Numbered from the stretch's first letter, positions 39,448-47,832 are shown. The stretch is 55,654 nucleotides of DNA from Pseudomonas sp. RGM2987 (GCF_022952855.1 NZ_JALJDX010000193.1:1-55654), one strand, 5' to 3'. Program-made: numbers and translations. The notes: generated by a model not told the origin, from the letters alone.

Positions 39448-40298
39448 TCGACTCCCACAGTCATACCTTTTATTCCAAGCATGCCGTCGGTACGGTGGAC
39501 GAATTGGTGCGGGCGTCAATCGCCGCCGGAGTGAAGATCCTCACCATTACCGACCACGCGCCGTTTCCGGTGGACAGCGACAATCGCCTGCTGGAGGCGG
39601 AACTGGAGCGCTATTTCGCCGATATTGAGCGGGCACGACAGGAGCACCAGGGACAGATCAAGATCCTGCGCGGACTGGAGTTCGACTACATGCCGGGTGC
39701 GGATGCCTACAACCGCGAGTTGCTGGCCCGGTACGATCTGGATTTCGCCATCGGCTCGATCCACTACGTCGAGTTACCGGGCGAGCCCATGGCTAAGGTT
39801 TGGGAGTTGGCCAGGCTGTCCGCCCCGGCCTTTCTCGACCGTTATTTCGCCCATCTGCAAGCCTTGCTGGAGTGCGGGCTGTTCGACACAGTCGGGCACG
39901 CCGACACGCTGCTGCGCGGGGTGGCGGAAGACGTAGTGCTGCGCCGGATGGAACCGATGCTGCCGCTGTTCGCCCGCAATGGTGTGGCCTATGAACTGAA
40001 TGCCTCGGGCATTCGCAAGTCGAGCCTGTTGCCCGGTTCGACTCGTGAGGTTCAGGGTGTCTGGAGCTATCCATCACGCACCCTGCTGCCCCAACTGATC
40101 GCCTACGGCGCGGCGTTCACCATAGGTTCCGACACCCACGATCCGCATGACGCGGGGGCCGGCATCCGCACCCTGGTCGATGAACTGCAACCACTGGGCC
40201 TGCACCGGATCAGCTACTTTGAAGGGCGTCGACGCATCGACATGCCCCTGGATTTCTTCAGCCCGGCGTCTGGCACCGATACAAGGATTGTCCCGTGA
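39444..40298 (+). CDS. PHP-domain phosphoesterase
   Basis: A 284-residue protein of the histidinol-phosphatase-like PHP family. Metal-binding motifs are present in order: DSHSHTFYSKHA, ITDHAPF, LEFDY, DTVGHADTL and GSDTHDPHD. This is a full set for a trinuclear metal site, so the enzyme should be active; the substrate need not be histidinol phosphate because no other his gene is near. Start ATG overlaps the radical SAM stop (ATGA), the end overlaps the next gene (GTGA). Confidence 0.88.
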   Translation: MIDSHSHTFYSKHAVGTVDELVRASIAAGVKILTITDHAPFPVDSDNRLLEAELERYFADIERARQEHQGQIKILRGLEFDYMPGADAYNRELLARYDLDFAIGSIHYVELPGEPMAKVWELARLSAPAFLDRYFAHLQALLECGLFDTVGHADTLLRGVAEDVVLRRMEPMLPLFARNGVAYELNASGIRKSSLLPGSTREVQGVWSYPSRTLLPQLIAYGAAFTIGSDTHDPHDAGAGIRTLVDELQPLGLHRISYFEGRRRIDMPLDFFSPASGTDTRIVP

Positions 40299-41428
40299 AC
40301 TCCCGATCGAATGACTGGAATCTACTCGCCACGGCGCCTGTCGACGAACAGCTGGCGCGCTTTCGCGAGGCCGTGGCCCGGCCGCAGGCGGAGCACGTGA
40401 ATGGAGGTCTGCGCGCGTTCGCTGGCGGCTTGCTGGCGCAAGACCTAATCAATATGGACAACTATGTCGCGGTGCTCGGCGGTCATGCCCTGAACTGTCT
40501 GACGATCGACGGCACCGACGGATTCCGCGACATGAGCAGTGGCGCAAGCGCCTCCGAGCTGACGGCCATCTACAGCCGTGCCAAGTACGGCAGCCAGAAG
40601 GACATCAATTTTCTCGCCGGCCTGGTGATCAACTATCTGGAGCGACAGCTGGATGACCCGGCGTCACACTGGGCACGGCTGTTCACCAGCGCGCGGGAGC
40701 ACGACGAAAATGTGGTGCTGATGACCACTGGCTGGCGCAACGTGCCTTCGACGGCCAACGTGCTCTACGACATCGTGGTGGAGGAGATCAACGTCAAGCT
40801 CGCCCATATGGGCCTGCCCACCCTGATCAACGTCAAGCTGCCGCGCATCGCTCCTCCTTGCGAGAACTACGCGAGCCTGAGTACTGAAGAGCGCGAGCGG
40901 GTCAATCTTGTCCAGGACCATGTGATTCCCGCGGAGAACTTCTATCGCTGGAGCGGCGTGCACGTCATCTTTGGTGACGATGTGCTGGTGACCGGATCGA
41001 CCGCCGACAAGGTGTTGCGTGAGTCCCTGCTAGCCGGTGCCCGCTCGTTCCAGGCGATCTACCCTATTGCCATCGATCCGCGGGTTGCCCTGGCTAATGC
41101 CACCGTCGAGGAGCGCCTGAACATGGTGGAAATCAGCCATCAGCTGGACGACACATTGGCCAAACTCCTTGGGGCGGCGGAATACCAACCCATCCTGCGC
41201 ACGTTGCGTCTATTGTTTTCGACGGACAACTACCAAGCCTTGCCGGCATTCCTGGCGCGGGTGCCGGCGGCCAATTGGTTGCGGCTGTACAAGGCGGCTC
41301 TGGGAAACGAGTTCCTGCGGCAGGCCGAATGCATACCTTCGCTAACGCTGCTGCGGAATTACCTGGAGGACCTTGGGCTACTGGGCAGTGGCGGCGTGAC
41401 GGCAGAGAGGGCCACGTTGTGCGTGTGA
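40295..41428 (+). CDS. Phosphoribosyltransferase-like protein
   Basis: A 377-residue protein. The segment VHVIFGDDVLVTGSTADKV is the PRPP-binding loop of type I phosphoribosyltransferases (two acidic residues then TGST), and before it comes ENYASLSTEERERV, which recalls the phosphoribosyltransferases of the tellurite-resistance (Ter) associated nucleoside-like pathway. The C-terminal third is helical and unassigned. GTG 40295 overlaps the PHP stop. A role in making or using a ribosylated compound is inferred. Confidence 0.75.
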   Translation: MNSRSNDWNLLATAPVDEQLARFREAVARPQAEHVNGGLRAFAGGLLAQDLINMDNYVAVLGGHALNCLTIDGTDGFRDMSSGASASELTAIYSRAKYGSQKDINFLAGLVINYLERQLDDPASHWARLFTSAREHDENVVLMTTGWRNVPSTANVLYDIVVEEINVKLAHMGLPTLINVKLPRIAPPCENYASLSTEERERVNLVQDHVIPAENFYRWSGVHVIFGDDVLVTGSTADKVLRESLLAGARSFQAIYPIAIDPRVALANATVEERLNMVEISHQLDDTLAKLLGAAEYQPILRTLRLLFSTDNYQALPAFLARVPAANWLRLYKAALGNEFLRQAECIPSLTLLRNYLEDLGLLGSGGVTAERATLCV

Positions 41429-42201
41429 ACTACGTGAGCTACTGGGAAACGGCGGCGGGGCAGAGCATGCCGCCGTGGATCGCCTTGGCTCTGGTCTCAA
41501 TGCAGCGGGCGCTGGGGGACAATTTCACCCTGCTAACCCCGGTCAGCCTGCAGAATTGCATAGATGCTTCTATCCTCGGCAAGGATTGGCGCTTCGAGTC
41601 GCTGACCTTCAGCATGGACAAAGGGATCGAGGCGATCGTCGCCAGGAGCGACTTCATCCGCATGGCCTACGTTCATCGCCATGGCGGGGCCTGGATCGAC
41701 GCGGACAGCATCCTGCTGCGCGACCCGACCTCGTTGTTGTTCCCGACGGGACTCGACAAGCGACTGCACTGGCACAGCGAATGCCTGTTCGCCTCACTGC
41801 CGGGAAACGCCGATCTCGCAGAGGCACTGGCGACCGGGCTCGCCGTAGAGACACATGCCTGGGGCAACCCGGGAGGGATCAAGGAGCTTGTCGCCAGGTC
41901 GCCGCACCAGCTGGTGACAATTTCGCCATCGGTATGCGACCCGGGTTATCGACCGCTGTACAACTTCGACAGTTGCGCGGTGATGAGGCGCACGGACATT
42001 GCCGTGAGCGACTTTCTGCTCCGCGACGTGAACCTGCTCAAGCTGTACAACACCTGGTTCAAGCGGACCGCGACACGCGATGTGTCGGTGGCCGAGTTCC
42101 TTGAAGAGGGAACCCTGTTGTCACGCATCTTCCTGCATATCGAACCCGATCTTGGCTTCTGGCTGGGGGAGTGTGAGCGCTTGATCGAACACTGCGGCTG
42201 A
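41419..42201 (+). CDS. DXD-type glycosyltransferase (GT32-like)
   Basis: A 260-residue protein with the sugar-binding DXD core: SDFIRMAYVHRHGGAWIDAD and then SILLRD. This matches capsular-polysaccharide/GT32-type transferases that use UDP- or GDP-sugars. GTG 41419 overlaps the upstream stop; GTG 41425 is an alternative. There is no membrane segment. It is the last gene of the rightward run, and six bases later the convergent GT9-fusion gene ends. Confidence 0.8.
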   Translation: MRVNYVSYWETAAGQSMPPWIALALVSMQRALGDNFTLLTPVSLQNCIDASILGKDWRFESLTFSMDKGIEAIVARSDFIRMAYVHRHGGAWIDADSILLRDPTSLLFPTGLDKRLHWHSECLFASLPGNADLAEALATGLAVETHAWGNPGGIKELVARSPHQLVTISPSVCDPGYRPLYNFDSCAVMRRTDIAVSDFLLRDVNLLKLYNTWFKRTATRDVSVAEFLEEGTLLSRIFLHIEPDLGFWLGECERLIEHCG

Positions 42202-42207
42202 TGGGTT

Positions 42208-43671
42208 TCAGGACAGTTCCACCGCATGCGCCGGCAGGTGCACGCGGCAACGTTGGGCCCCGTTTAGCTCCAGGCGAGTCGCGATCACCTCGTGCACCGT
42301 CGGGGTCTGCCGGTGTGGCGAGCCATGGGCGACGTACAGCCAGGCCGGCACGCGGTGGGCAAGGTGGTCGAATTCCAGCTCGATACGCAGCAAGTCGAAC
42401 ACCTCCCTGGTACGTCCGCTCGGTGTCCAAGCCAGCGGTGCGCTGCGGTGATGAGGATGGATCAAACGCAGCGGTCGTGACAATTGCAGGTTCAGCGTAC
42501 CCGGATGGCAATCGGCGATTTCAGGAAAAGACCGGCTGATCAAGGGCAGCTGGCGGGCCAGCGTGCCAGTGGCCACGCCCAGACCTGAAACGATATGCGC
42601 ATCCACTGCGAGGGCCGCATCGATTGACTTTTGGAGCAGTTCGGCGACGGGTTGAATCACGTCGGCATCAGTGAATTCGTTCATGTTTTTCCTGCCGGTG
42701 TGCGGGTACTGACGTGGTCCCTGGCGACTAAACACAACCCGGGTATGGGGGGAAAGCGGCGGCAGCCAGGGATTGGAAGAGTTGCTGGCCGGATAGATCG
42801 CGACCAATGCCGCCTTCAGTCCGACGGCCATGTGCACGATGGCAGTATCGACACTGACAACCACTCTGGCCCGCTGGATGGAACCCGCGACCGCGCGGGG
42901 CGTATCCAGTTCGACCAGTGTCCGGACGTTGCTGCGGGCGATGGCGTGTCCGAGCTGCAGTGCCTCGGCACGGCTGGCGGGACTGCACAGAATGCCAATA
43001 TGGTGCTGCGGCCAGACATCCGCCAGGGCACGGACCAGCGAGAGCGCTCTGGCGAACCCAAGGCTTTTATCAGGTCGGCTGGCATAGGGGTTGACCAGGA
43101 TGTGCGCGACGTTGTCGTCCTGTCGTTCGGGAAGCGGGACGATATAGTCGCGGTTGATACGGGTCGCACCGAGGTCGAGCAGGACCCGGGTATAGCGCTC
43201 GACCACGTTGAGCTGCGCGGTTGCTTCACCAAGCTTGCCGCTGACGCAGTGCAAGGCATCATCCAGCGAGTAGACCCGGGCGGGCTTAAGTAAGCGGATG
43301 AACAGCATCTCGATGGGTTGGATACGGCCAACTAGGTGGACAAACACATCGACCGATCCCAATTCCCGTACCAGTGGGCCCAGCCCGGTCAGCGTGGGTG
43401 CGCAAGCGACAGAGATGACCCGGTCGACGCCGAAATCGAGCCGATGCAGGTCGACCAGCTCCGGTACGGTGAGCACGGTGACCCGGGCACCGAGCTTGTG
43501 CGCTTCGCGAAAGAAGAATGAAGAAACGATCGCGTCGCCCAGTTTGGCGTCCCAGCGGGGAAGCACGATATGCAGGGGTTGGGCAAGGTCGCGAGGTGCC
43601 AGCTGGCGGTCCACCAGGCAGCGCATCAACAGGCGCGCCATAGACTTCCGATGGTTTTGCAAAATGGGCAT
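42208..43671 (-). CDS. GT9 glycosyltransferase fused to a riboflavin-kinase-like (DUF120) domain
   Basis: A 487-residue fusion. Residues 30-320 are GT9/heptosyltransferase-like: PLHIVLPRWDAKLGDAIVSS, then VNPYASRPDKSLGFARALSL and the acceptor-side motif VVVSVDTAIVHMAVGLKAAL. From about 345 the sequence changes: AHIVSGLGVATGTL, CHPGTLNLQLSRPLRL and TVHEVIATRLEL follow the order SGLG...PGTLN...(HEIIA) of archaeal CTP-dependent riboflavin kinases. I know no such fusion. ATG 43671 is the first start; a later one (MARLL) is possible. It is convergent with the GT32-like gene. Confidence 0.75.
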   Translation of the reverse strand: MPILQNHRKSMARLLMRCLVDRQLAPRDLAQPLHIVLPRWDAKLGDAIVSSFFFREAHKLGARVTVLTVPELVDLHRLDFGVDRVISVACAPTLTGLGPLVRELGSVDVFVHLVGRIQPIEMLFIRLLKPARVYSLDDALHCVSGKLGEATAQLNVVERYTRVLLDLGATRINRDYIVPLPERQDDNVAHILVNPYASRPDKSLGFARALSLVRALADVWPQHHIGILCSPASRAEALQLGHAIARSNVRTLVELDTPRAVAGSIQRARVVVSVDTAIVHMAVGLKAALVAIYPASNSSNPWLPPLSPHTRVVFSRQGPRQYPHTGRKNMNEFTDADVIQPVAELLQKSIDAALAVDAHIVSGLGVATGTLARQLPLISRSFPEIADCHPGTLNLQLSRPLRLIHPHHRSAPLAWTPSGRTREVFDLLRIELEFDHLAHRVPAWLYVAHGSPHRQTPTVHEVIATRLELNGAQRCRVHLPAHAVELS

Positions 43672-43844
43672 CAGTTCGCACTTTCCGGAATAGCTGGCGA
43701 TGATATCTATGGCACGGGGCCGTTACCAGTATTGGCCTAAGGCGCGTGACATATGGCGACGAGACAGGTGCCCGCGTACCAACTGCCAAAATATATTCAC
43801 TACGATGCTAGTGCCTAAGCTTAGCTGCGTTATCAGGGAAGAAC

Positions 43845-44363
43845 TCAAAGCTGCTGGCTTCGCTGATACAGCTCAGTGACCCAAGGCGAGTGATTAGCTT
43901 TCTGAAAAACCAAACAGAGCTCTTTTCGAGGCCGCGTTACGCCGACATAGAACAGACGTCTAGCTTCGCGCATGCCTCGTTCTGACTTAGCGTCGCGACA
44001 GTTGGGGAAGTCTTGAGCATTGATACCAAAGATGATGACCGCGTCAAACTCGCGACCTTTGGCGCTATGTAAGGTACTCAAGGTCACTCGGCCAGAGCCA
44101 TCTATCCGTCCCGCAAAAACATTGAGGGGCATATCAAGCTTCGACGCCGGGTCTGTCCGCACTAACAACTCAGAACAGACTTCCCATTCCTGATGAGTGT
44201 TTCGGGCAATTTTCTGCCAAGGCTCAATCAGCTCGCGGCAAAAGCGTGTCAAACACCAATGTTGTGGGCCAGTTTGATCATGGGTGTTTGCCATACTTTT
44301 TCGAACAGTTCCACGACGGTGAAGTTCACGAATCTGTACATGCAGTCTGTCACCTTTGCTCAT
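43845..44363 (-). pseudogene. C-terminal fragment of a UvrD/Rep-type helicase
   Basis: Residues near the end read RVTLSTLHSAKGREFDAVII, then ARRLFYVGVTRPRKELCLVF: helicase motifs V and VI of the UvrD family. The Walker A half is absent. The frame starts at an ATG without a ribosome site, just beside the end of the integrase gene, so the rest of the gene seems to have been lost. I treat it as a remnant. Confidence 0.75.
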
Positions 44364-44430
44364 GGCTAATTTAAGGTCATGACACAGAGTGTCGCGGTGT
44401 TAAATTCCGGAAAACTCTGGGTGCAACAGC

Positions 44431-45885
44431 CTATGACGGTGTTCGCGTCTCTGGCGTCGCGTACGCTGGAAAAGACAACATCGACTCGTTTGGCGTGTGC
44501 GCGTAAGTTGAGGACAGCACGGCACTGAGCTGATCGCTTAACAGGTTCCAGGCGTTTTTCTTCTCTCCGGCATAGTCGTGATGCAGGTAATGGCGCCTCA
44601 CCCGAGAGCCTGCCAACACATGGTTTTGGCAGCGATCGATGACGTCCAGGTTGACCCCCAAAGCCTGCATCATGGTCGCGCCCGTGCGGCGCAGGTCATG
44701 CGGCGTCCAGTCGCCGTTTTGGCCGTCGGCAAGGACCAGGGTATCGTCATGGCACCGTCTGGAGAGGGCCTTGCGGTTTTTGAACCGGGCTTGGCGGTCA
44801 CCCACCTGCTTGCTCACCACTTTCACGTCCACATGTCCGTCATCCTGCTTGTTCGGAAAGCACCACTGGGAGTCTCCCGTCAGGGTCTTGAGTTCCTGAA
44901 AGAAATGCAGGGTAAAGGGGGAGAGGAAGACATAGTGGTCCTGTTTCTTGCCGCGAGTGCCTTTGACGTTTTCGCTGGGGAGGAACCACGTCTGCCGGTC
45001 CAGATCGACATTTTTCCATTCGGCCTGGAGCAATTCACCAATCCGGCACAGCGTGCCCAGGCTAATCCAGAGCGCGAGCTGCGTTTCCTTCTTTAGTGGA
45101 CGAATGCCGTCGTATTTTTGGCCCGCGGGGAGGGCGTCGTAATCGGCGGTCATTTGCTGGAAGCGGTTGTGCAGTTCTAACAGCTCCGCCGGGGAAAGGA
45201 TGCGGCTTCTTTCCGCTTCGTAGTCGGCAGGGATCAAGGGGGAGATGTCGACCAGCTCAGTTGGATCACCCTCGATCAATAAGGCCCGCCAAGGTTGTCG
45301 CTTTCTAGCCCAGCTAAACATCTGGGTGAGGTCGGCGAAGAAGCTGATGGCTTGCCGGTGAGCGCCGCGGTTGACCACGGTGCGGATCAGCGCCCGAACA
45401 TCGTGTTCGGAGACGCTGCTCACTGCGGTCTTGCCGAGTGCTGGCAAAAGGTCCTTGTTAAAGCGTCTTTGCAACTCGGCATTGCCGTCTTTACGCGCGA
45501 CGCCATCCAATAGCCAGGCCTTGACCAGGTCCTGGACGGTCAGCGTTTTCACCTTCGTCGTGTTTACTTGTTCGGCCTCTACGTTAGCAGCAGCGTATGC
45601 CTGTGCCTTGGCGGTTTTCTTTTGCTCGTTGGGATTGATCTGCTCATCAATGAGCGCCCTGGCCTGGTTACGCGCCTTGCGGATGTCCGTCAGGGATTTG
45701 CGCGGCCAGGTTCCGCAGGCGTACTCTTTGTTCTGGTCGCCCCAGCGATAACGATAGAAAAAGCTGACCGATACACCGTCCTTGCGGGCTGAGATTCGAC
45801 CGGCCAGATTGCCGTCCTCTCGGAGGATTCGGCCGGCATCGTTGGGAGTCAGCGACTCGAGTTCTTTGATGGTGATTTTGGCCAT
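44431..45885 (-). CDS. Tyrosine recombinase (P4-type integrase) of the island
   Basis: A 484-residue integrase. The N-terminal arm-binding part is of the DUF4102-like kind (LAGRISARKDGVSVSFFYRY), then a SAM-like core-binding domain (LTVQDLVKAWLLDGV) and the catalytic domain with R in TLCRIGELLQAEW, HDLRRTGATM and the terminal SRVRRHYLHHDY (Tyr). I use ATG 45885 (MAKITIKELE); the extension upstream is unlikely. It lies 160 bases from the right att core and reads into the island. It is the enzyme expected to have placed the island in tRNA-Pro. Confidence 0.93.
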   Translation of the reverse strand: MAKITIKELESLTPNDAGRILREDGNLAGRISARKDGVSVSFFYRYRWGDQNKEYACGTWPRKSLTDIRKARNQARALIDEQINPNEQKKTAKAQAYAAANVEAEQVNTTKVKTLTVQDLVKAWLLDGVARKDGNAELQRRFNKDLLPALGKTAVSSVSEHDVRALIRTVVNRGAHRQAISFFADLTQMFSWARKRQPWRALLIEGDPTELVDISPLIPADYEAERSRILSPAELLELHNRFQQMTADYDALPAGQKYDGIRPLKKETQLALWISLGTLCRIGELLQAEWKNVDLDRQTWFLPSENVKGTRGKKQDHYVFLSPFTLHFFQELKTLTGDSQWCFPNKQDDGHVDVKVVSKQVGDRQARFKNRKALSRRCHDDTLVLADGQNGDWTPHDLRRTGATMMQALGVNLDVIDRCQNHVLAGSRVRRHYLHHDYAGEKKNAWNLLSDQLSAVLSSTYAHTPNESMLSFPAYATPETRTPS

Positions 45886-45902
45886 GAAATGGACTCCCCC
45901 TA

Positions 45903-45942
45903 CTTTTACCCCCACAAAAACGTCGGCTCTTGATGGACGTTC
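45903..45942. repeat. Candidate integrase arm-site repeat (middle copy)
   Basis: cttttacccccacaaaaacg followed by tcggctcttgatgga. It is very similar to 24802-24840 (tttttacccctacaaaacga...) and to 46147-46182 (tttttccccctacaaaacga...). Three copies near att sites suggest a binding site of the recombinase. Confidence 0.55.
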
Positions 45943-46045
45943 CTGGACTCTCGTAGAGCAGAACACCGCTGGAGCTCAAGTAAATACTAGCTTAGAAAAA
46001 TCCAGAGTAAAATTTTGGAAGCTTTCAGGAAGTATGAAAAAGGAG

Positions 46046-46095
46046 ATGGGGTGCTAGGGGTCGAGTGTTCGAATCACTCCGTCCCGACCATATAA
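46046..46095 (+). repeat. Right attachment site (att core, 50-bp direct repeat)
   Basis: Identical to 24703-24752. Only the 3' part of tRNA-Pro is present here, so it is not a working tRNA gene. Confidence 0.9.
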
Positions 46096-46098
46096 TTC

Positions 46099-46135
46099 AA
46101 GGGGTTGCGAGATTTTATCTCGCGACCCCTTTTTA
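46099..46135 (+). terminator. Duplicated tRNA-Pro terminator
   Basis: Stem ggggttgcgagat / atctcgcgacccc followed by a T-run, nearly the same as the terminator after the intact tRNA. The likeness goes on past the att core for about 90 bases. Confidence 0.8.
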
Positions 46136-46324
46136 TTTTAAAGCGTTTTTCCCCCTACAAAACGACTGGCTCTTGCTGGAATCTTCTATCAGAACGGCTT
46201 GCTCCAGCTCTTGCCTGATTGCGCTAATTGGTTTGAAATAGGTGTGATGGCTTTATAGTGGCTTTTTCTACATTGCTCATTAACGATCGATGGCATTGTG
46301 GCCTCGATGCAGGGAGGCAAATCG

Positions 46325-46567
46325 ATGCGAGCTCTTTTGAGGTATCCGACGCAGGTTGGCGCCTTCTACATTGCCCAGTCGACTGACGGGCGATTTCACC
46401 CAGTATTTGATGATGAGAGCCTGGGCAGCTATCGAAGCATTACCGATGCGATCAATGATCTGACAAGTGATGCAACTAGCTCGGTGCTGCACCCCAGAAC
46501 ATTTGAGTTGCTGGATACGTCTGTTCTCGGGTTACCTGATGATCCTGGCGAGTGGATCCGCGTTTAA
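46325..46567 (+). CDS. Hypothetical 80-aa protein
   Basis: A small soluble protein (MRALLRYPTQVGAFYIAQST, then VFDDESLGSYRSITDAINDL). ATG 46325 follows agggaggcaaatcg, a strong site. The pattern of two strands then helices is compatible with a small domain seen in many hypothetical Pseudomonas proteins. No family is known to me. Confidence 0.6.
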   Translation: MRALLRYPTQVGAFYIAQSTDGRFHPVFDDESLGSYRSITDAINDLTSDATSSVLHPRTFELLDTSVLGLPDDPGEWIRV

Positions 46568-46645
46568 GTTTAATACGTCCCATGGCATCGTTTCTCGGGT
46601 GCTTGCGGGCAACGTTCCTTATTTCCTTACTTTTTAGAGCGTCGT

Positions 46646-47040
46646 ATGGTGAGTATGAAAAAAATAGGTTTGTATGCGGGGATTTTAGGCGCTTTGGCGT
46701 CAGTAGCTGCGCTGGTATTACCAGGAACCGCAGTGTCGCAGAGCAGCAGTGTCGCAATAGTCCGGTCATTTCTGGAAACGGCAATACCGTTAACTACCAG
46801 TCGCAGACTGGGTTCCCTAGCGCTGAAACAATCAGGGCACAACGCCCTAATATCAGTGAGCGGCAGTATCAAGCGATACAACCGGGAATGACGTATGACG
46901 AGGTACTAGAAATCGTGAAAATACCCGGTAAAGAAGCCGCAAGTACGGGGAGGGTTCAAGTCTACACGTGGGGCACTGAAGTGTATGTCTATATGACGGT
47001 GACACTGGTGGATGGCAAGGTCCAATCAAAGTCTCATTGA
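46646..47040 (+). pseudogene. Frameshifted exported DUF3862/BamE-like protein
   Basis: The start (MKKIGLYAGILGALASVAAL, at 46655) is a signal or membrane anchor in one frame. The continuation (SPVISGNGNTVNY, then QYQAIQPGMTYDEVLEIVKI and VYTWGTEVYVYMTVTLVDGK) is in another frame that stays open to 47040. The C-terminal part is DUF3862/SmpA-like. The break lies near 46740-46760 and needs a one-base change. Either a mutation or a sequence error. Confidence 0.65.
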
Positions 47041-47139
47041 TACCGATTCCCTTACTCAGGCGTCTTGTGGTGTCGTCGATGAGTAATTTTTACCTCTTAG
47101 CAAGAATTTACCGGCGCAGGACAGCGCTAAGGAAGCATT

Positions 47140-47832
47140 TTGTCCGTCATAAATATCAATGAGTTTCCTGCCTTCTTTCGTGCCTACAACTGGTCGAACG
47201 TGAACCACAAGGCACGAGGGTATCCGGGCGACATATATCCCGCCTTCCCATGGATAAAGTCGTTAGAAGACCGTGGCAGTTGGCTTGTTAAACAGACGAT
47301 AATCACTGATGCACCGACGGACTATGTCCGTGAGCTTCTCGCCTGGGGCGCCGGAAAGAACGATCCCCGAATGAGATTTGAGGTCGGTCTGGGCAACGTT
47401 TCACTGCTGAGTATCTTCGAGCCAGTAGTTGCCAATATCGGTAGTCCAAAGGCCGCGATCACTGCGGCGCTTCAGATCCCCGGGTGCGGGTTGACCTACG
47501 CATCGAAGCTGCTGCGGTTCTTGCGGCCGGATATGCACGCTAGCCTTGATGGGCGTATACGCGAAGCAATGCTTAAAGCCGGATTGCTTAAAGAAATTTA
47601 CGACAGTAATGAAAATTCGATGGTCCGAGGCTACGTTGCATTCCAGGCCTTCTGCGCCGACCTGGTTACGCAACTCGATGCGGCGAAGATCGTCCGGCCG
47701 GGATGTAATCTTCTGGCGGCGCCAACAGAGACAGGCTGGCGAGTGGCAGACGTAGAAATGGCGTTGTTCACCTGGGCCGACCGCTCGAACCCAGGATCAG
47801 GCGCTGAGAGCCAGATAACTAACCCTCAGTGA
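47140..47832 (+). CDS. OGG-fold-like protein (TTG start)
   Basis: A 230-residue protein. The segment IPGCGLTYASKLLRFLRPDM followed by HASLDGRI has a glycine-rich hairpin, a Lys (ASKLL) and an Asp (LDGRI) at the spacing of 8-oxoguanine-glycosylase-like folds. The start codon is TTG at 47140 (MSVININEF); no better start with a ribosome site is visible, so the true start is uncertain. It stands alone in the AT-richer block. Activity is unproven. Confidence 0.62.
   Translation: MSVININEFPAFFRAYNWSNVNHKARGYPGDIYPAFPWIKSLEDRGSWLVKQTIITDAPTDYVRELLAWGAGKNDPRMRFEVGLGNVSLLSIFEPVVANIGSPKAAITAALQIPGCGLTYASKLLRFLRPDMHASLDGRIREAMLKAGLLKEIYDSNENSMVRGYVAFQAFCADLVTQLDAAKIVRPGCNLLAAPTETGWRVADVEMALFTWADRSNPGSGAESQITNPQ

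Larger units (their letters stand above)
45886..46324. other. Integrase promoter region and right junction
   Basis: No gene. It holds the integrase upstream region with the repeat motif at about 45903-45942, the right att core, the duplicated terminator and a third copy of the motif at about 46145-46180. Confidence 0.6.

Noticed and set aside
46046..46090. Second tRNA-Pro gene
   Set aside because: Only the 3' part is present; the acceptor 5' strand and D arm are missing, so it is an att copy.
46740..46760. Programmed frameshift in the DUF3862-like gene
   Set aside because: No slippery heptamer or following strong stem was seen.
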